From Thalassotalea crassostreae (GTDB lineage: Bacteria > Pseudomonadota > Gammaproteobacteria > Enterobacterales > Alteromonadaceae): DNA of 64,000 nt. A program made the translations under genes and the position numbers. The notes beneath the pieces are model-generated. The model made no database searches. It was not told the origin of the DNA and worked only from the letters and a program-made list of their open reading frames with translations. Of the stretch, positions 45,961 to 55,724 are shown one piece after another. The first letter of the stretch is position 1. Each line of letters opens with the position of its first letter. The stretch covers positions 2,418,001 to 2,482,000 of the forward strand of contig NZ_CP017689.1 of NCBI RefSeq assembly GCF_001831495.1, in the 5' to 3' direction.

Positions 45961-47253
45961 ATGATTGTTTGGTCACAACTGTCACAACAACAGCAAACTG
46001 AAACTCTAGCTCGTCCAGCAATTGCCGATAATGAGCAACTAAGTTCTACAGTAAGCGCCATAATCGATAAGATCAAAAGACAAGGCGATACTGCCCTGCT
46101 CTCATACACAGAAAAGTTTGATAAAGTGAAACTCGATAGCTTGCAACTTGCCGACAAAGCTGTGGTTAATGCCACCGCTCGTTTATCGGCAGAGCGCAAA
46201 CTTGCCATTCAAACTGCTTATGGTCAAATTGAGCGTTTTCACAGTGCGCAAAAACAGCAAGATATCGTTGTTGAAACTATGCCAGGGGTTACCTGTACAC
46301 TAAAAACAGAAAGTATTGAAAGTGTCGGTTTGTATATTCCTGCAGGCACTGCGCCATTACCATCGACCGTGTTGATGTTAGGCGTGCCAGCAAAACTTGC
46401 CGGTTGTAAACGCACAGTGTTAGTTTGCCCGCCAAATGAAAATGGCAGCATCAGTGATGAAATTATCTACGCTGCTAAACTTTGTCAAATTGGCGAAATT
46501 TACACCATAGGTGGTGCTCAAGCTGTAGCTGCGTTAGCGATTGGCACCGAAACAATAAAGCCAGTGAACAAGGTATTTGGTCCAGGCAATCGTTTTGTAA
46601 CCGAAGCGAAACGTCAGTTAAGTCAAAACATTCCTGGCTTTGCGATTGATATGCCGGCCGGTCCTTCTGAGTTATTGGTTATTGCCGATAACAGCGCCAA
46701 TCCAGCCTTTGTTGCAGCCGATTTGTTGTCACAAGCAGAGCACGGTACTGACTCGCAAGTTATCTTATTAACCGATAACGAAACCACAGCAGAACAAGTA
46801 CAACAACAACTTGATCAACAAGTTGAATTATTATCTCGTAAAGAAATTGCCAAACAAGCACTAACACAGAGCCGTATTATCGTTTGTGACAATTTAGAAC
46901 AAGCGGCAACTGTTTCTAATCTATATGGTCCAGAGCATTTAAGCATCCAAGTTGAAGATACCGAAGCACTGCTTAAAACATTGCGTAATGCCGGTTCTAT
47001 ATTTGTCGGTAATTACTCACCTGAGTCGGCTGGTGATTATGCTTCTGGAACAAATCACGTATTACCAACCTATGGTTATTCAAAAGTATTGTCATCATTG
47101 TCCCTTGCTGATTTTTCGAGACGTTATACGATCCAAGAATTAACCAAGCAAGGCTTGCAAGCATTAGCACCGACCATTATTGAATTAACCGATGCGGAAG
47201 GCTTAGATGCCCACCAACGTGCGGTAACGATTCGTTTGGAGCAAGAGTCATGA
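45961..47253 (+). CDS. hisD: Histidinol dehydrogenase HisD
   Basis: Last two steps of the pathway: NAD-dependent oxidation of histidinol to histidine, zinc-dependent. The 430 residues include GLYIPAGTAPLPSTVLM near residue 118 and GPGNRFVTEAKR near residue 207. IDMPAGPSELLVIAD (~235) and SQAEHGTDSQ (zinc-ligand Gln and His, ~258) follow. HVLPTYGYSKVLSSLS and the terminal LDAHQRAVTIR complete it. It overlaps hisC by four bases (ATGA). Confidence 0.98.
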   Translation: MIVWSQLSQQQQTETLARPAIADNEQLSSTVSAIIDKIKRQGDTALLSYTEKFDKVKLDSLQLADKAVVNATARLSAERKLAIQTAYGQIERFHSAQKQQDIVVETMPGVTCTLKTESIESVGLYIPAGTAPLPSTVLMLGVPAKLAGCKRTVLVCPPNENGSISDEIIYAAKLCQIGEIYTIGGAQAVAALAIGTETIKPVNKVFGPGNRFVTEAKRQLSQNIPGFAIDMPAGPSELLVIADNSANPAFVAADLLSQAEHGTDSQVILLTDNETTAEQVQQQLDQQVELLSRKEIAKQALTQSRIIVCDNLEQAATVSNLYGPEHLSIQVEDTEALLKTLRNAGSIFVGNYSPESAGDYASGTNHVLPTYGYSKVLSSLSLADFSRRYTIQELTKQGLQALAPTIIELTDAEGLDAHQRAVTIRLEQES

Positions 47254-48365
47254 GTGCAAACGTGAACATTGACCTGATCTCAAAATTAGTTCGCCCGGAT
47301 GTTCGTGAAATGATCCCGTATCAATCAGCCAGACGTGAACAATCAGGCGGCAGTTGTTGGTTAAACGCCAATGAAGCCGGCGGTAACAATGCCCAACAAG
47401 TTAATTTAGAAAACTTAAATCGTTATCCTGACTTTCAACCAACGGCGCTGATTCAGGCCTACGCAAGTTTTGCCAAGGTAAATACTAATCAAGTACTTGC
47501 CACGCGCGGCGCAGATGAAGGGATTGAAGTTCTGATCAGAACTTTTTGCGAAAGTGAGAAAGATAACATTATTATCTGTCCTCCGACTTACGGTATGTAT
47601 GCGATCAGTGCCAAAGGCCACAACTGTAATGTTTTATCGATTCCTCTTTTAGAAAACTTGCAACTCGATTTAAAGTCTTTAACCGATCACAAAGATAACG
47701 CTAAAATCGTATTTATTTGCTCGCCAAATAACCCGACCGGCGATGTAATTGCACGCGATGATATTATTAAAACATTGGAGTTGTTTAAAGACTCAGCTCT
47801 AGTTGTGGTAGACGAAGCTTATATTGAATTTTGCCCAGAGTTTACATTTGCATCGCTGATAAACCAATACCCAAATTTAGTGGTACTACGAACATTATCA
47901 AAAGCCTTTGCCCTTGCCGGTTTACGGTGTGGTTTTACTTTAGCGAACGAATATATCATTGCGATGATGAGTAAAATTATTGCTCCTTATCCAATATCAA
48001 ACCCGGTCGCTCAAATCGCTACAACGGCATTGACCGAGCAATTAACGCTGATGCAACAGCGCGTTGATTCAACCATTGAGCTAAGAACACAAATTAATGA
48101 TTTTTTAGATTCGCAACCATGGCTGATAAAGCGATACAGCTCTAAGACTAATTATGTATTGTTTAACGCCCAAAATGCGCTAGAGTTATTTAATGCTTTG
48201 GTCGAGCGAGGTGTATTAATTCGCAATCAATCAAGCCAACTTAGTTTAGAAAATTGCCTTCGAGTGAGTATCGGTAGCAAACAAGAATTAGTTGAATTTA
48301 AGCAAGCGGTTAATGATTATAATCAATCTATCGCCAATCCCCCTTCTACAACATCAAAGCAGTAA
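47250..48365 (+). CDS. hisC: Histidinol-phosphate aminotransferase HisC
   Basis: A PLP enzyme converting imidazole acetol phosphate to histidinol phosphate. Class I/II aminotransferase features are [10 protein letters not shown] near residue 37, [14 protein letters not shown] near residue 86, [10 protein letters not shown] near residue 154, [10 protein letters not shown] near residue 190, and the PLP Lys in [16 protein letters not shown] near residue 218. Its 371 residues fit. The start overlaps hisD, and hisB begins 13 bases past its stop. Confidence 0.97.
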   Translation: MSANVNIDLISKLVRPDVREMIPYQSARREQSGGSCWLNANEAGGNNAQQVNLENLNRYPDFQPTALIQAYASFAKVNTNQVLATRGADEGIEVLIRTFCESEKDNIIICPPTYGMYAISAKGHNCNVLSIPLLENLQLDLKSLTDHKDNAKIVFICSPNNPTGDVIARDDIIKTLELFKDSALVVVDEAYIEFCPEFTFASLINQYPNLVVLRTLSKAFALAGLRCGFTLANEYIIAMMSKIIAPYPISNPVAQIATTALTEQLTLMQQRVDSTIELRTQINDFLDSQPWLIKRYSSKTNYVLFNAQNALELFNALVERGVLIRNQSSQLSLENCLRVSIGSKQELVEFKQAVNDYNQSIANPPSTTSKQ

Positions 48366-48378
48366 CAGGTTAATCGAC

Positions 48379-49461
48379 ATGAATAATATCCCAAAAAACT
48401 CCGACATTTTATTTATTGACCGTGATGGTACCTTAATAGAAGAGCCAATCAGTGATAAACAAGTAGATAGCCTTGAAAAGTTAGTCTTTGAGCCGAACGT
48501 CATTCCAGTATTACTTAAATTACAAAGTGCCGGCTACAAGCTCGTTATCGTTTCCAATCAAGATGGTTTAGGTACGGACAGTTACCCGCAACAAGATTTT
48601 GATATTCCTCATGACAAAATGCTCGAGCTATTCAATTCCCAAGGTGTACAGTTTGCCGATCAGCTTATTTGCCCGCATTTTGATCAAGATAATTGTAACT
48701 GTAGAAAGCCAAAGCTTGGTTTAGTCAGCGACTATTTACAACAAGGTAAAATCAATTTTGCCAATTCATTTGTTATCGGCGACAGAGAAACTGATATTCA
48801 ATTGGCGCAAAACATGGCGCTTACTGGCATCAAGTATGACCGCCAGACATTGAACTGGAACGATATTGCCGACAAATTACTACTTAATCCTCGCCAAGCA
48901 ACCGTGACTCGCACGACCAAAGAAACCGATATTAAGATCAGTGTAAATCTCGATGTTGCCGGTAAAAGTAACATCAGTACTGGCCTCGGATTTTTCGATC
49001 ACATGCTTGATCAAATTGCCACTCACGGACAGTTTTCCCTTGAATGTCTTGTAGACGGCGATTTGCATATTGACGATCATCACAGCGTTGAAGACACAGC
49101 TCTTGCCATTGGTGAAGCATTACGAGAGGCACTTGGTAATAAACTTGGCATAAATCGTTTTGGTTTTGTCTTGCCAATGGATGAATGCAAAGCAGAATGT
49201 AGCATCGACCTTTCTGGCCGCGCACATATCGAGTTTAATAGTGAATTTACCGACAATCGTGTTGGCGAAATGAGCACTCAAATGGTACAACATTTCTTTA
49301 AATCTCTAAGTGACGCAATGGCGATCACATTACACTTGTCGACTACAAAAGGTAATTGCCATCACCAAGTCGAGAGTTTATTTAAAGTGTTTGGCCGTGC
49401 ATTAGGACAAGCAATAAAGGTAACCGGTGACCAATTACCAAGTTCAAAGGGCATGCTTTAA
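48379..49461 (+). CDS. hisB: Bifunctional histidinol-phosphatase/IGP dehydratase HisB
   Basis: The fusion type found in enterobacteria-like gammaproteobacteria, 360 residues. The N-terminal HAD phosphatase has [12 protein letters not shown] (~10) and the zinc Cys/His group [14 protein letters not shown] (~97). The C-terminal imidazoleglycerol-phosphate dehydratase begins near residue 172 with [13 protein letters not shown] and [19 protein letters not shown] (metal ligands). I start at 48379; a longer reading overlapping hisC adds 29 residues without homology. The stop overlaps the hisH ATG by one base. Confidence 0.97.
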   Translation: MNNIPKNSDILFIDRDGTLIEEPISDKQVDSLEKLVFEPNVIPVLLKLQSAGYKLVIVSNQDGLGTDSYPQQDFDIPHDKMLELFNSQGVQFADQLICPHFDQDNCNCRKPKLGLVSDYLQQGKINFANSFVIGDRETDIQLAQNMALTGIKYDRQTLNWNDIADKLLLNPRQATVTRTTKETDIKISVNLDVAGKSNISTGLGFFDHMLDQIATHGQFSLECLVDGDLHIDDHHSVEDTALAIGEALREALGNKLGINRFGFVLPMDECKAECSIDLSGRAHIEFNSEFTDNRVGEMSTQMVQHFFKSLSDAMAITLHLSTTKGNCHHQVESLFKVFGRALGQAIKVTGDQLPSSKGML

Positions 49462-50132
49462 TGTCGAAGAAAAGTGAATATAAAAATCAAAAGAATGCTG
49501 ATGGCCTGATCATTGATACCGGTTGTGCGAATATTAGCTCGCTTAAGTTTGCGCTCGAACGACTCGGTTATAAGATTGCGGTCAGTAGTGATATCGAAGA
49601 TATCAAAGCAGCAAAAAAAGTATTCTTGCCCGGTGTCGGCTCAGCCGAATTTGCCATGAAAGGCATTTTAGATCGAAGTTTAGCTGAGGTTATTGTCAGT
49701 TTAGAGCAACCTGTTCTCGGTATATGTTTAGGCATGCAGCTGATGACTAATCACTCTGTAGAAAATGACGTCGATACGACATGTCTTGGTTTAATCGATA
49801 CCAACATTGCTAAAATTGAAGGCCAAAATAAAAGTTCTAGCGAAGGTAAGAGCGAAGGTAAAAACCTGCGCTTACCACATATGGGGTGGAATACATTACA
49901 CAACATTACCCCGTCGCCGTTATTTAGAGATTTGACCGACAAGGATTACTTCTATTTTGTGCACACCTATTGCGCACCTAAATCAGATTATTCGCTAGCC
50001 CTTTGTCGCTACGGCCAAGAATTTAGTGCCAGCATAAACCAAGGTAACTTTTACGGAGTACAGTTTCACCCCGAGCGTTCAGGCAAGGCCGGTGCAACAC
50101 TATTAAAGAATTTTATGGAGTATTGTTTATGA
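49461..50132 (+). CDS. hisH: Imidazole glycerol phosphate synthase glutaminase HisH
   Basis: HisH supplies ammonia to HisF. The class I glutamine amidotransferase triad is Cys in VLGICLGMQLM (~92) and His/Glu in VQFHPERSG (~200). At 223 residues it is longer than usual (~196-205) through an N-terminal Lys/Asn-rich extension ([15 protein letters not shown]). A second addition, KSSSEGKSEGKN near residue 126, comes from a 12-bp tandem duplication. Both are in surface loops by position, so activity should be unaffected. The stop overlaps the hisA start (ATGA). Confidence 0.96.
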   Translation: MSKKSEYKNQKNADGLIIDTGCANISSLKFALERLGYKIAVSSDIEDIKAAKKVFLPGVGSAEFAMKGILDRSLAEVIVSLEQPVLGICLGMQLMTNHSVENDVDTTCLGLIDTNIAKIEGQNKSSSEGKSEGKNLRLPHMGWNTLHNITPSPLFRDLTDKDYFYFVHTYCAPKSDYSLALCRYGQEFSASINQGNFYGVQFHPERSGKAGATLLKNFMEYCL

Positions 50133-50866
50133 TCATCCCCGCGATTGATTTGATCAACGGAAAAATCGTTCGTCTTTACCAAGGTGATTACGGTCAAAAA
50201 ACCGAATACCCATTAAGCCCTGAAGAAGTGGCTGCAAGCTATTTTGAGCAAGGCGCAAAAGTGCTGCACTTAGTTGACCTTGATGGCGCTAAAGATGCTG
50301 ATGCTCGTCAAACCAAACGCTTAAAAGAGATCATCTCGCAAGCATCAATGCCTGTGCAAGTTGGCGGCGGCGTGCGCTGTCAAAAAGATGTCGATACCCT
50401 ATTAGAAATTGGTGCTAGCAAAGTCGTTATTGGTTCGTTAGCGATTAAGCAAGCGGAGCTGGTAAAGGGCTGGATGCAAGAGTACGGCAAAGACAAAATA
50501 GTGTTAGCGCTCGATGTGCAAATTAACGACAAAGGCGAAAAATTAATGCCGACCCACGGCTGGATTGAGCAAAGCGATGTGAGTTTAGAACAACTTATCG
50601 AGTTTTATGGCGCGCAAAACATTGCCCAAGTATTGTGTACTGATATCTCTAAAGACGGCACATTAACTGGTTCAAATGTTTCTTTGTATAAAGAAATGAA
50701 GCAGAAATTTCCAACGATATTTTGGCAAGCATCCGGGGGCATTGGTAGCTTAGATGATATTGCCAACGTTGCTCGCTCTGGTGCCGATGGTATTATTTTA
50801 GGCCGCGCTTTATTGGAAGGTAAATTTAACGTCAAGGAGGCTATCTCATGCTGGCAAGACGCATAA
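50129..50866 (+). CDS. hisA: ProFAR isomerase HisA
   Basis: A (beta/alpha)8 isomerase opening the ribose of the ProFAR intermediate. [19 protein letters not shown] opens it with the catalytic Asp8. The later strand/phosphate loops [22 protein letters not shown] (Asp near 130) and [10 protein letters not shown] follow. I start at 50129, overlapping the hisH stop, giving 245 residues as in E. coli; a TTG two codons earlier is less likely. It overlaps hisF by 19 bases. Confidence 0.97.
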   Translation: MIIPAIDLINGKIVRLYQGDYGQKTEYPLSPEEVAASYFEQGAKVLHLVDLDGAKDADARQTKRLKEIISQASMPVQVGGGVRCQKDVDTLLEIGASKVVIGSLAIKQAELVKGWMQEYGKDKIVLALDVQINDKGEKLMPTHGWIEQSDVSLEQLIEFYGAQNIAQVLCTDISKDGTLTGSNVSLYKEMKQKFPTIFWQASGGIGSLDDIANVARSGADGIILGRALLEGKFNVKEAISCWQDA

Positions 50867-51621
50867 TACCTTGTTTAGATGTTCGTGATGGCGTTGTCGT
50901 TAAAGGCGTGCAATTTCGCGATCACGAAGTTATTGGTGATATCGTTCCTCTAGCAAAACGCTACGCCGAAGAAGGCGCTGATGAGTTAGTATTTTATGAT
51001 ATTACCGCCAGTTCAGATGGCCGAACCGTTGATAAAAGTTGGGTTGAACGTATCGCACGTGTCATTGATATACCGTTTTGTGTCGCTGGTGGTATTAAAA
51101 CCATTGAAGACGCGCAAAAAATGTTAATGATGGGCGCTGATAAAATATCGATTAACTCCCCTGCTTTAGCCAATCCTCAGTTAATCAGTGATTTAACCCG
51201 TCAATTTGGTCAGCAATGTGTGGTGGTAGGTATCGACTCGTTTTTTGACGAAAACACGCAGCAGTATCAGGTATACCAGTTTACTGGTGATGAAACTAAA
51301 TCGGCGAAAACCCGTTGGCAAACGAAGGACTGGGTAGAAGAAGTCCAACAACGTGGCGCCGGCGAGATAGTATTAAATGTCATGAATCAAGATGGTGTTC
51401 GCCAAGGTTATGATATTGAACAACTTGCTATGGTTCGTGAGGTTTGCAACATTCCACTCATTGCCTCAGGCGGTGCAGGAACGATGCAGCACTTTAAAGA
51501 TGTTTACCAACAGGCCGATGTTGATGGCGCCCTAGCGGCGAGTGTATTCCACAAAGGAATCATTGATATTCAAGAGTTAAAACAATATCTTAGAAACAAT
51601 GATATTGCGATGCGTCGTTAA
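50848..51621 (+). CDS. hisF: Imidazole glycerol phosphate synthase cyclase HisF
   Basis: HisF closes the imidazole ring with ammonia from HisH. It shows [17 protein letters not shown] (catalytic Asp11), [33 protein letters not shown] (Asp ~130) and [11 protein letters not shown] as phosphate loops. 257 residues. AAGGAGG seven bases upstream of the ATG is the strongest ribosome site in the operon. A 66-base gap follows before hisIE. Confidence 0.98.
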   Translation: MLARRIIPCLDVRDGVVVKGVQFRDHEVIGDIVPLAKRYAEEGADELVFYDITASSDGRTVDKSWVERIARVIDIPFCVAGGIKTIEDAQKMLMMGADKISINSPALANPQLISDLTRQFGQQCVVVGIDSFFDENTQQYQVYQFTGDETKSAKTRWQTKDWVEEVQQRGAGEIVLNVMNQDGVRQGYDIEQLAMVREVCNIPLIASGGAGTMQHFKDVYQQADVDGALAASVFHKGIIDIQELKQYLRNNDIAMRR

Positions 51622-51687
51622 TTCACTGGATTTACAACTTATTGCCAGTAACGTTAAGCAAACAAATAGAAATTAATCGAGAAAATT

Positions 51688-52305
51688 ATGATAGTAACAA
51701 ATGACAATATCGCCGAGTTAGCGTGGCAAAAAATGGATAACTTGCTGCCAGCTATTATTCAACACAGCGATACTGGCGCAGTATTAATGCAAGGCTACAT
51801 GAACCAAGAGGCTTTGACAGCAACGCTCAACTCTTCAAAGGCAACCTTCTTTTCTCGTTCAAAGCAGCGACTTTGGGTTAAAGGTGAAAGCTCTGGAAAC
51901 TTCCTGAACGTCTTACAAGTGCTTTCTGACTGCGATCAAGATGCATTGTTGATCAGCGCTAGGCCACAAGGACCAACCTGTCATTTAGGCACTAATTCTT
52001 GTTTTCCTGAAGAAGTATTCAATCAAAAGAATTTTTTAGGCTACCTTGAGCACGTTATCGAAACTCGTAAAGATGATAAGCCTGAAGAAAGCTATACCGC
52101 ACACTTGCTTAGCCGAGGCACCGCTCGTGTTGCGCAAAAAGTTGGTGAAGAAGGTGTTGAAGTAGCGCTTGCCGCGGCAACCAATCAAAAAGATGAATTT
52201 ATTGGCGAATGCGCCGACTTGTTTTATCACACCTTAGTATTACTTGCCGATCAAGGTGTTGATATGAATACTGTGATGGCGAAATTACAAGAACGTCACA
52301 AATAA
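51688..52305 (+). CDS. hisI: Bifunctional PR-AMP cyclohydrolase/PR-ATP pyrophosphatase HisIE
   Basis: Steps two and three of the pathway in one chain of 205 residues. The N-terminal HisI half (~1-115) has YMNQEALTATL, FFSRSKQRLWVKGESSGN and the metal Cys/His in SDCDQDALL and GPTCHLGTNSC. The C-terminal HisE half (~120-205) has VGEEGVEVALAA and CADLFYHTLVLLAD, typical of the MazG-like fold. It is the last his gene. Confidence 0.97.
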   Translation: MIVTNDNIAELAWQKMDNLLPAIIQHSDTGAVLMQGYMNQEALTATLNSSKATFFSRSKQRLWVKGESSGNFLNVLQVLSDCDQDALLISARPQGPTCHLGTNSCFPEEVFNQKNFLGYLEHVIETRKDDKPEESYTAHLLSRGTARVAQKVGEEGVEVALAAATNQKDEFIGECADLFYHTLVLLADQGVDMNTVMAKLQERHK

Positions 52306-52336
52306 CTCTAAGCTTTAACAAGCCAAAGGAATATAA

Positions 52337-52804
52337 ATGACCATTGAATGGCAAACCAAACGTTTTGATGAACTATCAAATGATGAGCTTTACGATTTAT
52401 TAAAGTTAAGAATTGATGTCTTTGTCGTCGAACAAACTTGCTATTATTCCGACTTAGATGATTTAGACCGAGCTGACGGTGTCCTGCACCTACTTGGCAA
52501 AATTAACAACGAAATCGTCGCATACTTACGCATATTGCCACAAGGTGTTCATTATGATGACTACGTGGCAATTGGCAGAGTATTAACTCGGGAGGATGTG
52601 AGAAATAAAGGCTATGGTCACCCACTAATGGCGGAAGCAATTTCACTGTGTAAGCAACGATACCCTAAGGCCGATATAAAAATATCGGCCCAACAACATT
52701 TAGAAAAATTTTATGAAAAGCATGGTTTTGTCTCCGTATCTGATATGTACCTAGAAGATGACATACCGCATATCGCTATGCTTCGAGCGGTTAACAGTAA
52801 TTAA
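52337..52804 (+). CDS. GNAT family acetyltransferase, ElaA type
   Basis: 155 residues of the ElaA-like group of GNAT acetyltransferases. It has the N-terminal FDELSNDELYDLLKLRIDVF and VVEQTCYYSDLDDLD. The acetyl-CoA loop is VAIGRVLTREDVRNKGYGHPLM (residues ~75-96, with RxxGxG-type KGYGHP). The C-terminal FYEKHGFVSVSDMYLEDDIPHIAM ends it. The substrate is unknown. It lies 31 bases after hisIE and could be co-transcribed with the his genes, but is not a known histidine enzyme. Confidence 0.9.
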   Translation: MTIEWQTKRFDELSNDELYDLLKLRIDVFVVEQTCYYSDLDDLDRADGVLHLLGKINNEIVAYLRILPQGVHYDDYVAIGRVLTREDVRNKGYGHPLMAEAISLCKQRYPKADIKISAQQHLEKFYEKHGFVSVSDMYLEDDIPHIAMLRAVNSN

Positions 52805-52835
52805 CAGCTAAAAAATAATAATGGTAGTCACACTT

Positions 52836-52863
52836 AACTAATTCCTTTTAACTAATTCCTTTT
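52836..52863. repeat. 14-bp tandem repeat, two copies
   Basis: AACTAATTCCTTTT occurs at 52836-52849 and again at 52850-52863, followed by AACTAG. It is in the gap between the converging GNAT and anti-sigma genes. Confidence 0.9.
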
Positions 52864-52879
52864 AACTAGTCACCTTCAA

Positions 52880-53590
52880 TTAGTCGCATTGCTTAGTTTC
52901 TTTGCTTTCTATCATTGCAAGCATGCCAGTATTATTGGAGTACAAATCAAAGTAGCTGCCTTCCTCAACGTTTGAAAAATCAGGTACTGACAATAAAAAC
53001 TCATCAACGCCATTCATCGCTAGCAGCTCTCTATTTTCGTCGCAAAACTTAATAAACCACATGTCTTTTTGTCGAATTAAACGCCCTTGAGTTACTGCCG
53101 AAGCGAGTAAACTATCTTGCTGTGCTTGTAAGTCTTGATTGGCCGTACGCAGTTGCTGTGCCACTTGTAAATTAAACTGCTCTAATTTAAGTTCGCTAGC
53201 GTCAGCAACAATGGTGGTAAAGGTAAATTCTGGTTTGCTTGATAATGGTGCTTCAGGTAACGAGTGCGACGTTTTAACTTTGTCTTTAAGCTCTTCTGCA
53301 TATAACTCAACGGTATTAGATGCGCTAACAGGCGCAGGATTAATAAGCTCAATTTGCTGCTTTAATTGTGAAAACAATGGCACGGAAACCACTACAAAAA
53401 CCGCCATCAATAGCGCCGCTTTCACAAAACTAAACTGTTTATACTTATCCGCAATCTCGCCATGCTGCGCTATGCTTTCTATATTGCGCTTTACCGACAA
53501 ATTGACTTCATCGCTTACGTCGACAGCAGATTTTCGAGTTTGATATAGCTTTGATAACTTTTGATCAAAGGGATCTTTATTATCAATCAT
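52880..53590 (-). CDS. Probable anti-sigma factor, membrane-anchored
   Basis: 236 residues. A cytoplasmic N-terminus (~1-50, with KLSKLYQTRKSAVDVSDEVN) leads to one membrane helix (FVKAALLMAVFVVVSVPLF, ~54-72). The periplasmic part has a Gln-rich coiled stretch (NLQVAQQLRTANQDLQAQQD). I recognise no named anti-sigma domain. The call rests on the topology and on its start overlapping the ECF sigma gene by 8 bases, the usual layout for a sigma/anti-sigma pair. Confidence 0.65.
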   Translation of the reverse strand: MIDNKDPFDQKLSKLYQTRKSAVDVSDEVNLSVKRNIESIAQHGEIADKYKQFSFVKAALLMAVFVVVSVPLFSQLKQQIELINPAPVSASNTVELYAEELKDKVKTSHSLPEAPLSSKPEFTFTTIVADASELKLEQFNLQVAQQLRTANQDLQAQQDSLLASAVTQGRLIRQKDMWFIKFCDENRELLAMNGVDEFLLSVPDFSNVEEGSYFDLYSNNTGMLAMIESKETKQCD

Positions 53591-54170
53591 TTAAATGCTC
53601 CAAATGGCGTTTAAAGTAGTTACGAGCGTATCGTAATCTTGATTTAATGGTTTCATTTTGCTCCCCGCAAATCGAAGCAATTTCGGCAATGCTAAAGCCA
53701 TCTTGTTGCAATACAAATGCTTCTCGCTGCAAAAACGGCAATTGCTCTAATAACAGGTTAAATCTTTGCTGCAAATTGTCCTGCTGGTCAATAGCATTCG
53801 CGGGGTCACTCGAGATTAATTCACTTTCAAGTTGATCCATTTCAACCGTATCATACTGCCAACGCTGCAACCGTCTTAGTTCATCAACAAGAGTGTTACG
53901 TGCGATACGATACAACCACGCTTTAAACATCGTCTGAGCGGTAAAATACTGACGTTTATCGATCACTTTAAGCCAGGTAGATTGCACTACATCTTCGGCT
54001 AAATTCTTATCGCTTTGAGTCAATAAAAAGTGATAGATGTCATGGTTATGCTTATCAACCAATTGGCATAACCATTTGTTATTTCCAGATGCACTATAGC
54101 GCCGCATTAACTGCTCTGAGTTAAGCCCTGGATTTAACCAACCTTTCATCATAGATGGTAATTTAACCAA
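53583..54170 (-). CDS. ECF-type RNA polymerase sigma factor
   Basis: 195 residues. Region 2 includes LAEDVVQSTWLKVIDKRQYF (~57-76) and TMFKAWLYRIARNTLVDELRR (core binding and -10 recognition). Region 4 is LEQLPFLQREAFVLQQDGFSIAEIASICG (~137-165) with a helix-turn-helix for the -35 element, then KSRLRYARNYFKRHL. There is no N-terminal region 1 or 3, as expected for ECF sigmas. The downstream gene overlaps it. Its targets are unknown; the tandem TonB genes just upstream are candidates. Confidence 0.92.
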   Translation of the reverse strand: MVKLPSMMKGWLNPGLNSEQLMRRYSASGNNKWLCQLVDKHNHDIYHFLLTQSDKNLAEDVVQSTWLKVIDKRQYFTAQTMFKAWLYRIARNTLVDELRRLQRWQYDTVEMDQLESELISSDPANAIDQQDNLQQRFNLLLEQLPFLQREAFVLQQDGFSIAEIASICGEQNETIKSRLRYARNYFKRHLEHLND

Positions 54171-54253
54171 TAGTACTAGCCTTACTAATTATTATTTTGA
54201 AAATGCGCTAACACATTGTATGTTAGCGCCATTGTAACCACTATTGATAGCAG

Positions 54254-54859
54254 TTAACTAGCTTGATCAATATTAAAATCTAGTTGTACCGTTAAATTTT
54301 CTTGTTTGATCGGTTCACCGTCAATAAATTTCGCCTTGTACTTCCATTTTTTCAGCGCTTTAATCGCTTCTTTATTAAAGATCCGCTTAGGTTGAGCTGC
54401 GATCACTTTTACATCACTTACCGAACCGCTTTTAGTTATTGAAAAACTTAATTGCACCCAGCCTTGTTTGCCATCACGTAATGCGACGCTTGGATATTTA
54501 GGTGCCACTCTCACAAGAGGTCTAGCATCTCTATCAACTGCGCCGCCAATGCTTAACGTTTCAACAGAAGCTCCTGTCTCAATAATGCCTGGAATCGTTA
54601 CCTCAAAGCCCCCTGGCGTAGTTTCAGTTGGCACAATCTCAGTAGGTGGCGCTTTAGTGATCATTTCTGGCGGTGGTGGTAGTTTTTGCTGCTTAGGTGT
54701 TACATCCGAATCTTTTCTAGCTTCGACAAATTCAATTACTTGAAAGTCATCAGGTTCTACTATAGCCGAGCCGGACGGCGCAACTAACGACGCCATAAAC
54801 GCAAAGATGGCAAAACATACAGCACTTGTAACAAGGGTTAAATTTATGAATTTCAACAT
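54254..54859 (-). CDS. TonB-family energy transducer (paralogue 1)
   Basis: 201 residues with the TonB plan. There is an N-terminal membrane anchor (LTLVTSAVCFAIFAFMASLVA), then a Pro-rich periplasmic stretch (KLPPPPEMITKAPPTEIVP). The C-terminal TonB domain has RVAPKYPSVALRDGKQGWVQ (~117-136) and IKALKKWKYKAK (~170-181). TonB proteins couple the proton motive force to outer-membrane receptors with ExbB/ExbD, which are not in this window. It is 84 bases upstream of the ECF sigma gene and in the same direction. Confidence 0.9.
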   Translation of the reverse strand: MLKFINLTLVTSAVCFAIFAFMASLVAPSGSAIVEPDDFQVIEFVEARKDSDVTPKQQKLPPPPEMITKAPPTEIVPTETTPGGFEVTIPGIIETGASVETLSIGGAVDRDARPLVRVAPKYPSVALRDGKQGWVQLSFSITKSGSVSDVKVIAAQPKRIFNKEAIKALKKWKYKAKFIDGEPIKQENLTVQLDFNIDQAS

Positions 54860-55008
54860 ATTCTTTCCTATTTATTTCACTTGGTATAACAATCCAATTG
54901 TCATTAGTAAAACGTGTGGGAAAAGAAAAAGGGGTTAAATTAATTTATTTTATTTTATTTTTTAGTGGTTACAGACTAGTTATTTGGGCGGGGAAAAATT
55001 AGGTAAGG

Positions 55009-55614
55009 TTACTTTTTACCAAAAGACAATCGAACGATTAATCCAATTTGGCGTACAGTTTTTCCCTGTTCTATTTTAGCTTTGTACTTCCATCGACCAA
55101 GAGCGTCAATAGCGGCTTGTTCAAAAATACCTTTTGGTTTAGAGTCAACCACATGAATGTTTTCAATCTCTCCGAAACGATTGACATCAAATGACAGCTT
55201 TACCCAGCCTTTAAGTTTTTCGCGAGCAGCTTTTACAGGATAGACAGGTAAGGTCCTAAACACAGGAACTGCGTCACTATCTTTTAAAAAATTAGGATCG
55301 AATTCTATCGTACTCGAACTAACATCAACCTCGACTTCAGGTAAGTTAAATTGCTTAAAATCTGCAGTAGTGTTTTGTTGCTCACTCTTAGTTGATGTAA
55401 TGATTGATGGTTTTTTAGGGGCCACTTCGGGTGGCTCTAACACACGATTAGAGCGTTCGATCTTGCTATCATCCGGCTCAGTAATAATCGTAACAATTGC
55501 CCAAGGCTCTACCTCTTCGATATAAACTTCATCGGTGGCAACCAAGGTCGCCATAATTGCAAACAGTGCAAATGAAATCAATGCACCGAGTATAATAGGG
55601 ATAATAAATTTCAA
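55009..55614 (-). CDS. TonB-family energy transducer (paralogue 2)
   Basis: Also 201 residues, with a membrane anchor (IIPIILGALISFALFAIMATLV), then a linker poorer in Pro than paralogue 1 (RVLEPPEVAPKKPSIITSTK), and a TonB C-terminal domain (LPVYPVKAAREKLKGWVKLSF, ~120-140; ALGRWKYKAKIEQG). The two proteins are evidently paralogues by tandem duplication but are strongly diverged outside the C-terminal motifs. It is 149 bases upstream of paralogue 1 in the same direction. Confidence 0.88.
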   Translation of the reverse strand: MKFIIPIILGALISFALFAIMATLVATDEVYIEEVEPWAIVTIITEPDDSKIERSNRVLEPPEVAPKKPSIITSTKSEQQNTTADFKQFNLPEVEVDVSSSTIEFDPNFLKDSDAVPVFRTLPVYPVKAAREKLKGWVKLSFDVNRFGEIENIHVVDSKPKGIFEQAAIDALGRWKYKAKIEQGKTVRQIGLIVRLSFGKK

Positions 55615-55724
55615 TTATGCTCCTGTAATAACGCAGTGTTATTAATGAATCGTATAAATTGCTTTGCCAATTACTTACTTTGGCATATATTAAAAAGCAA
55701 CAACAATATCAGAGACTTATATAT

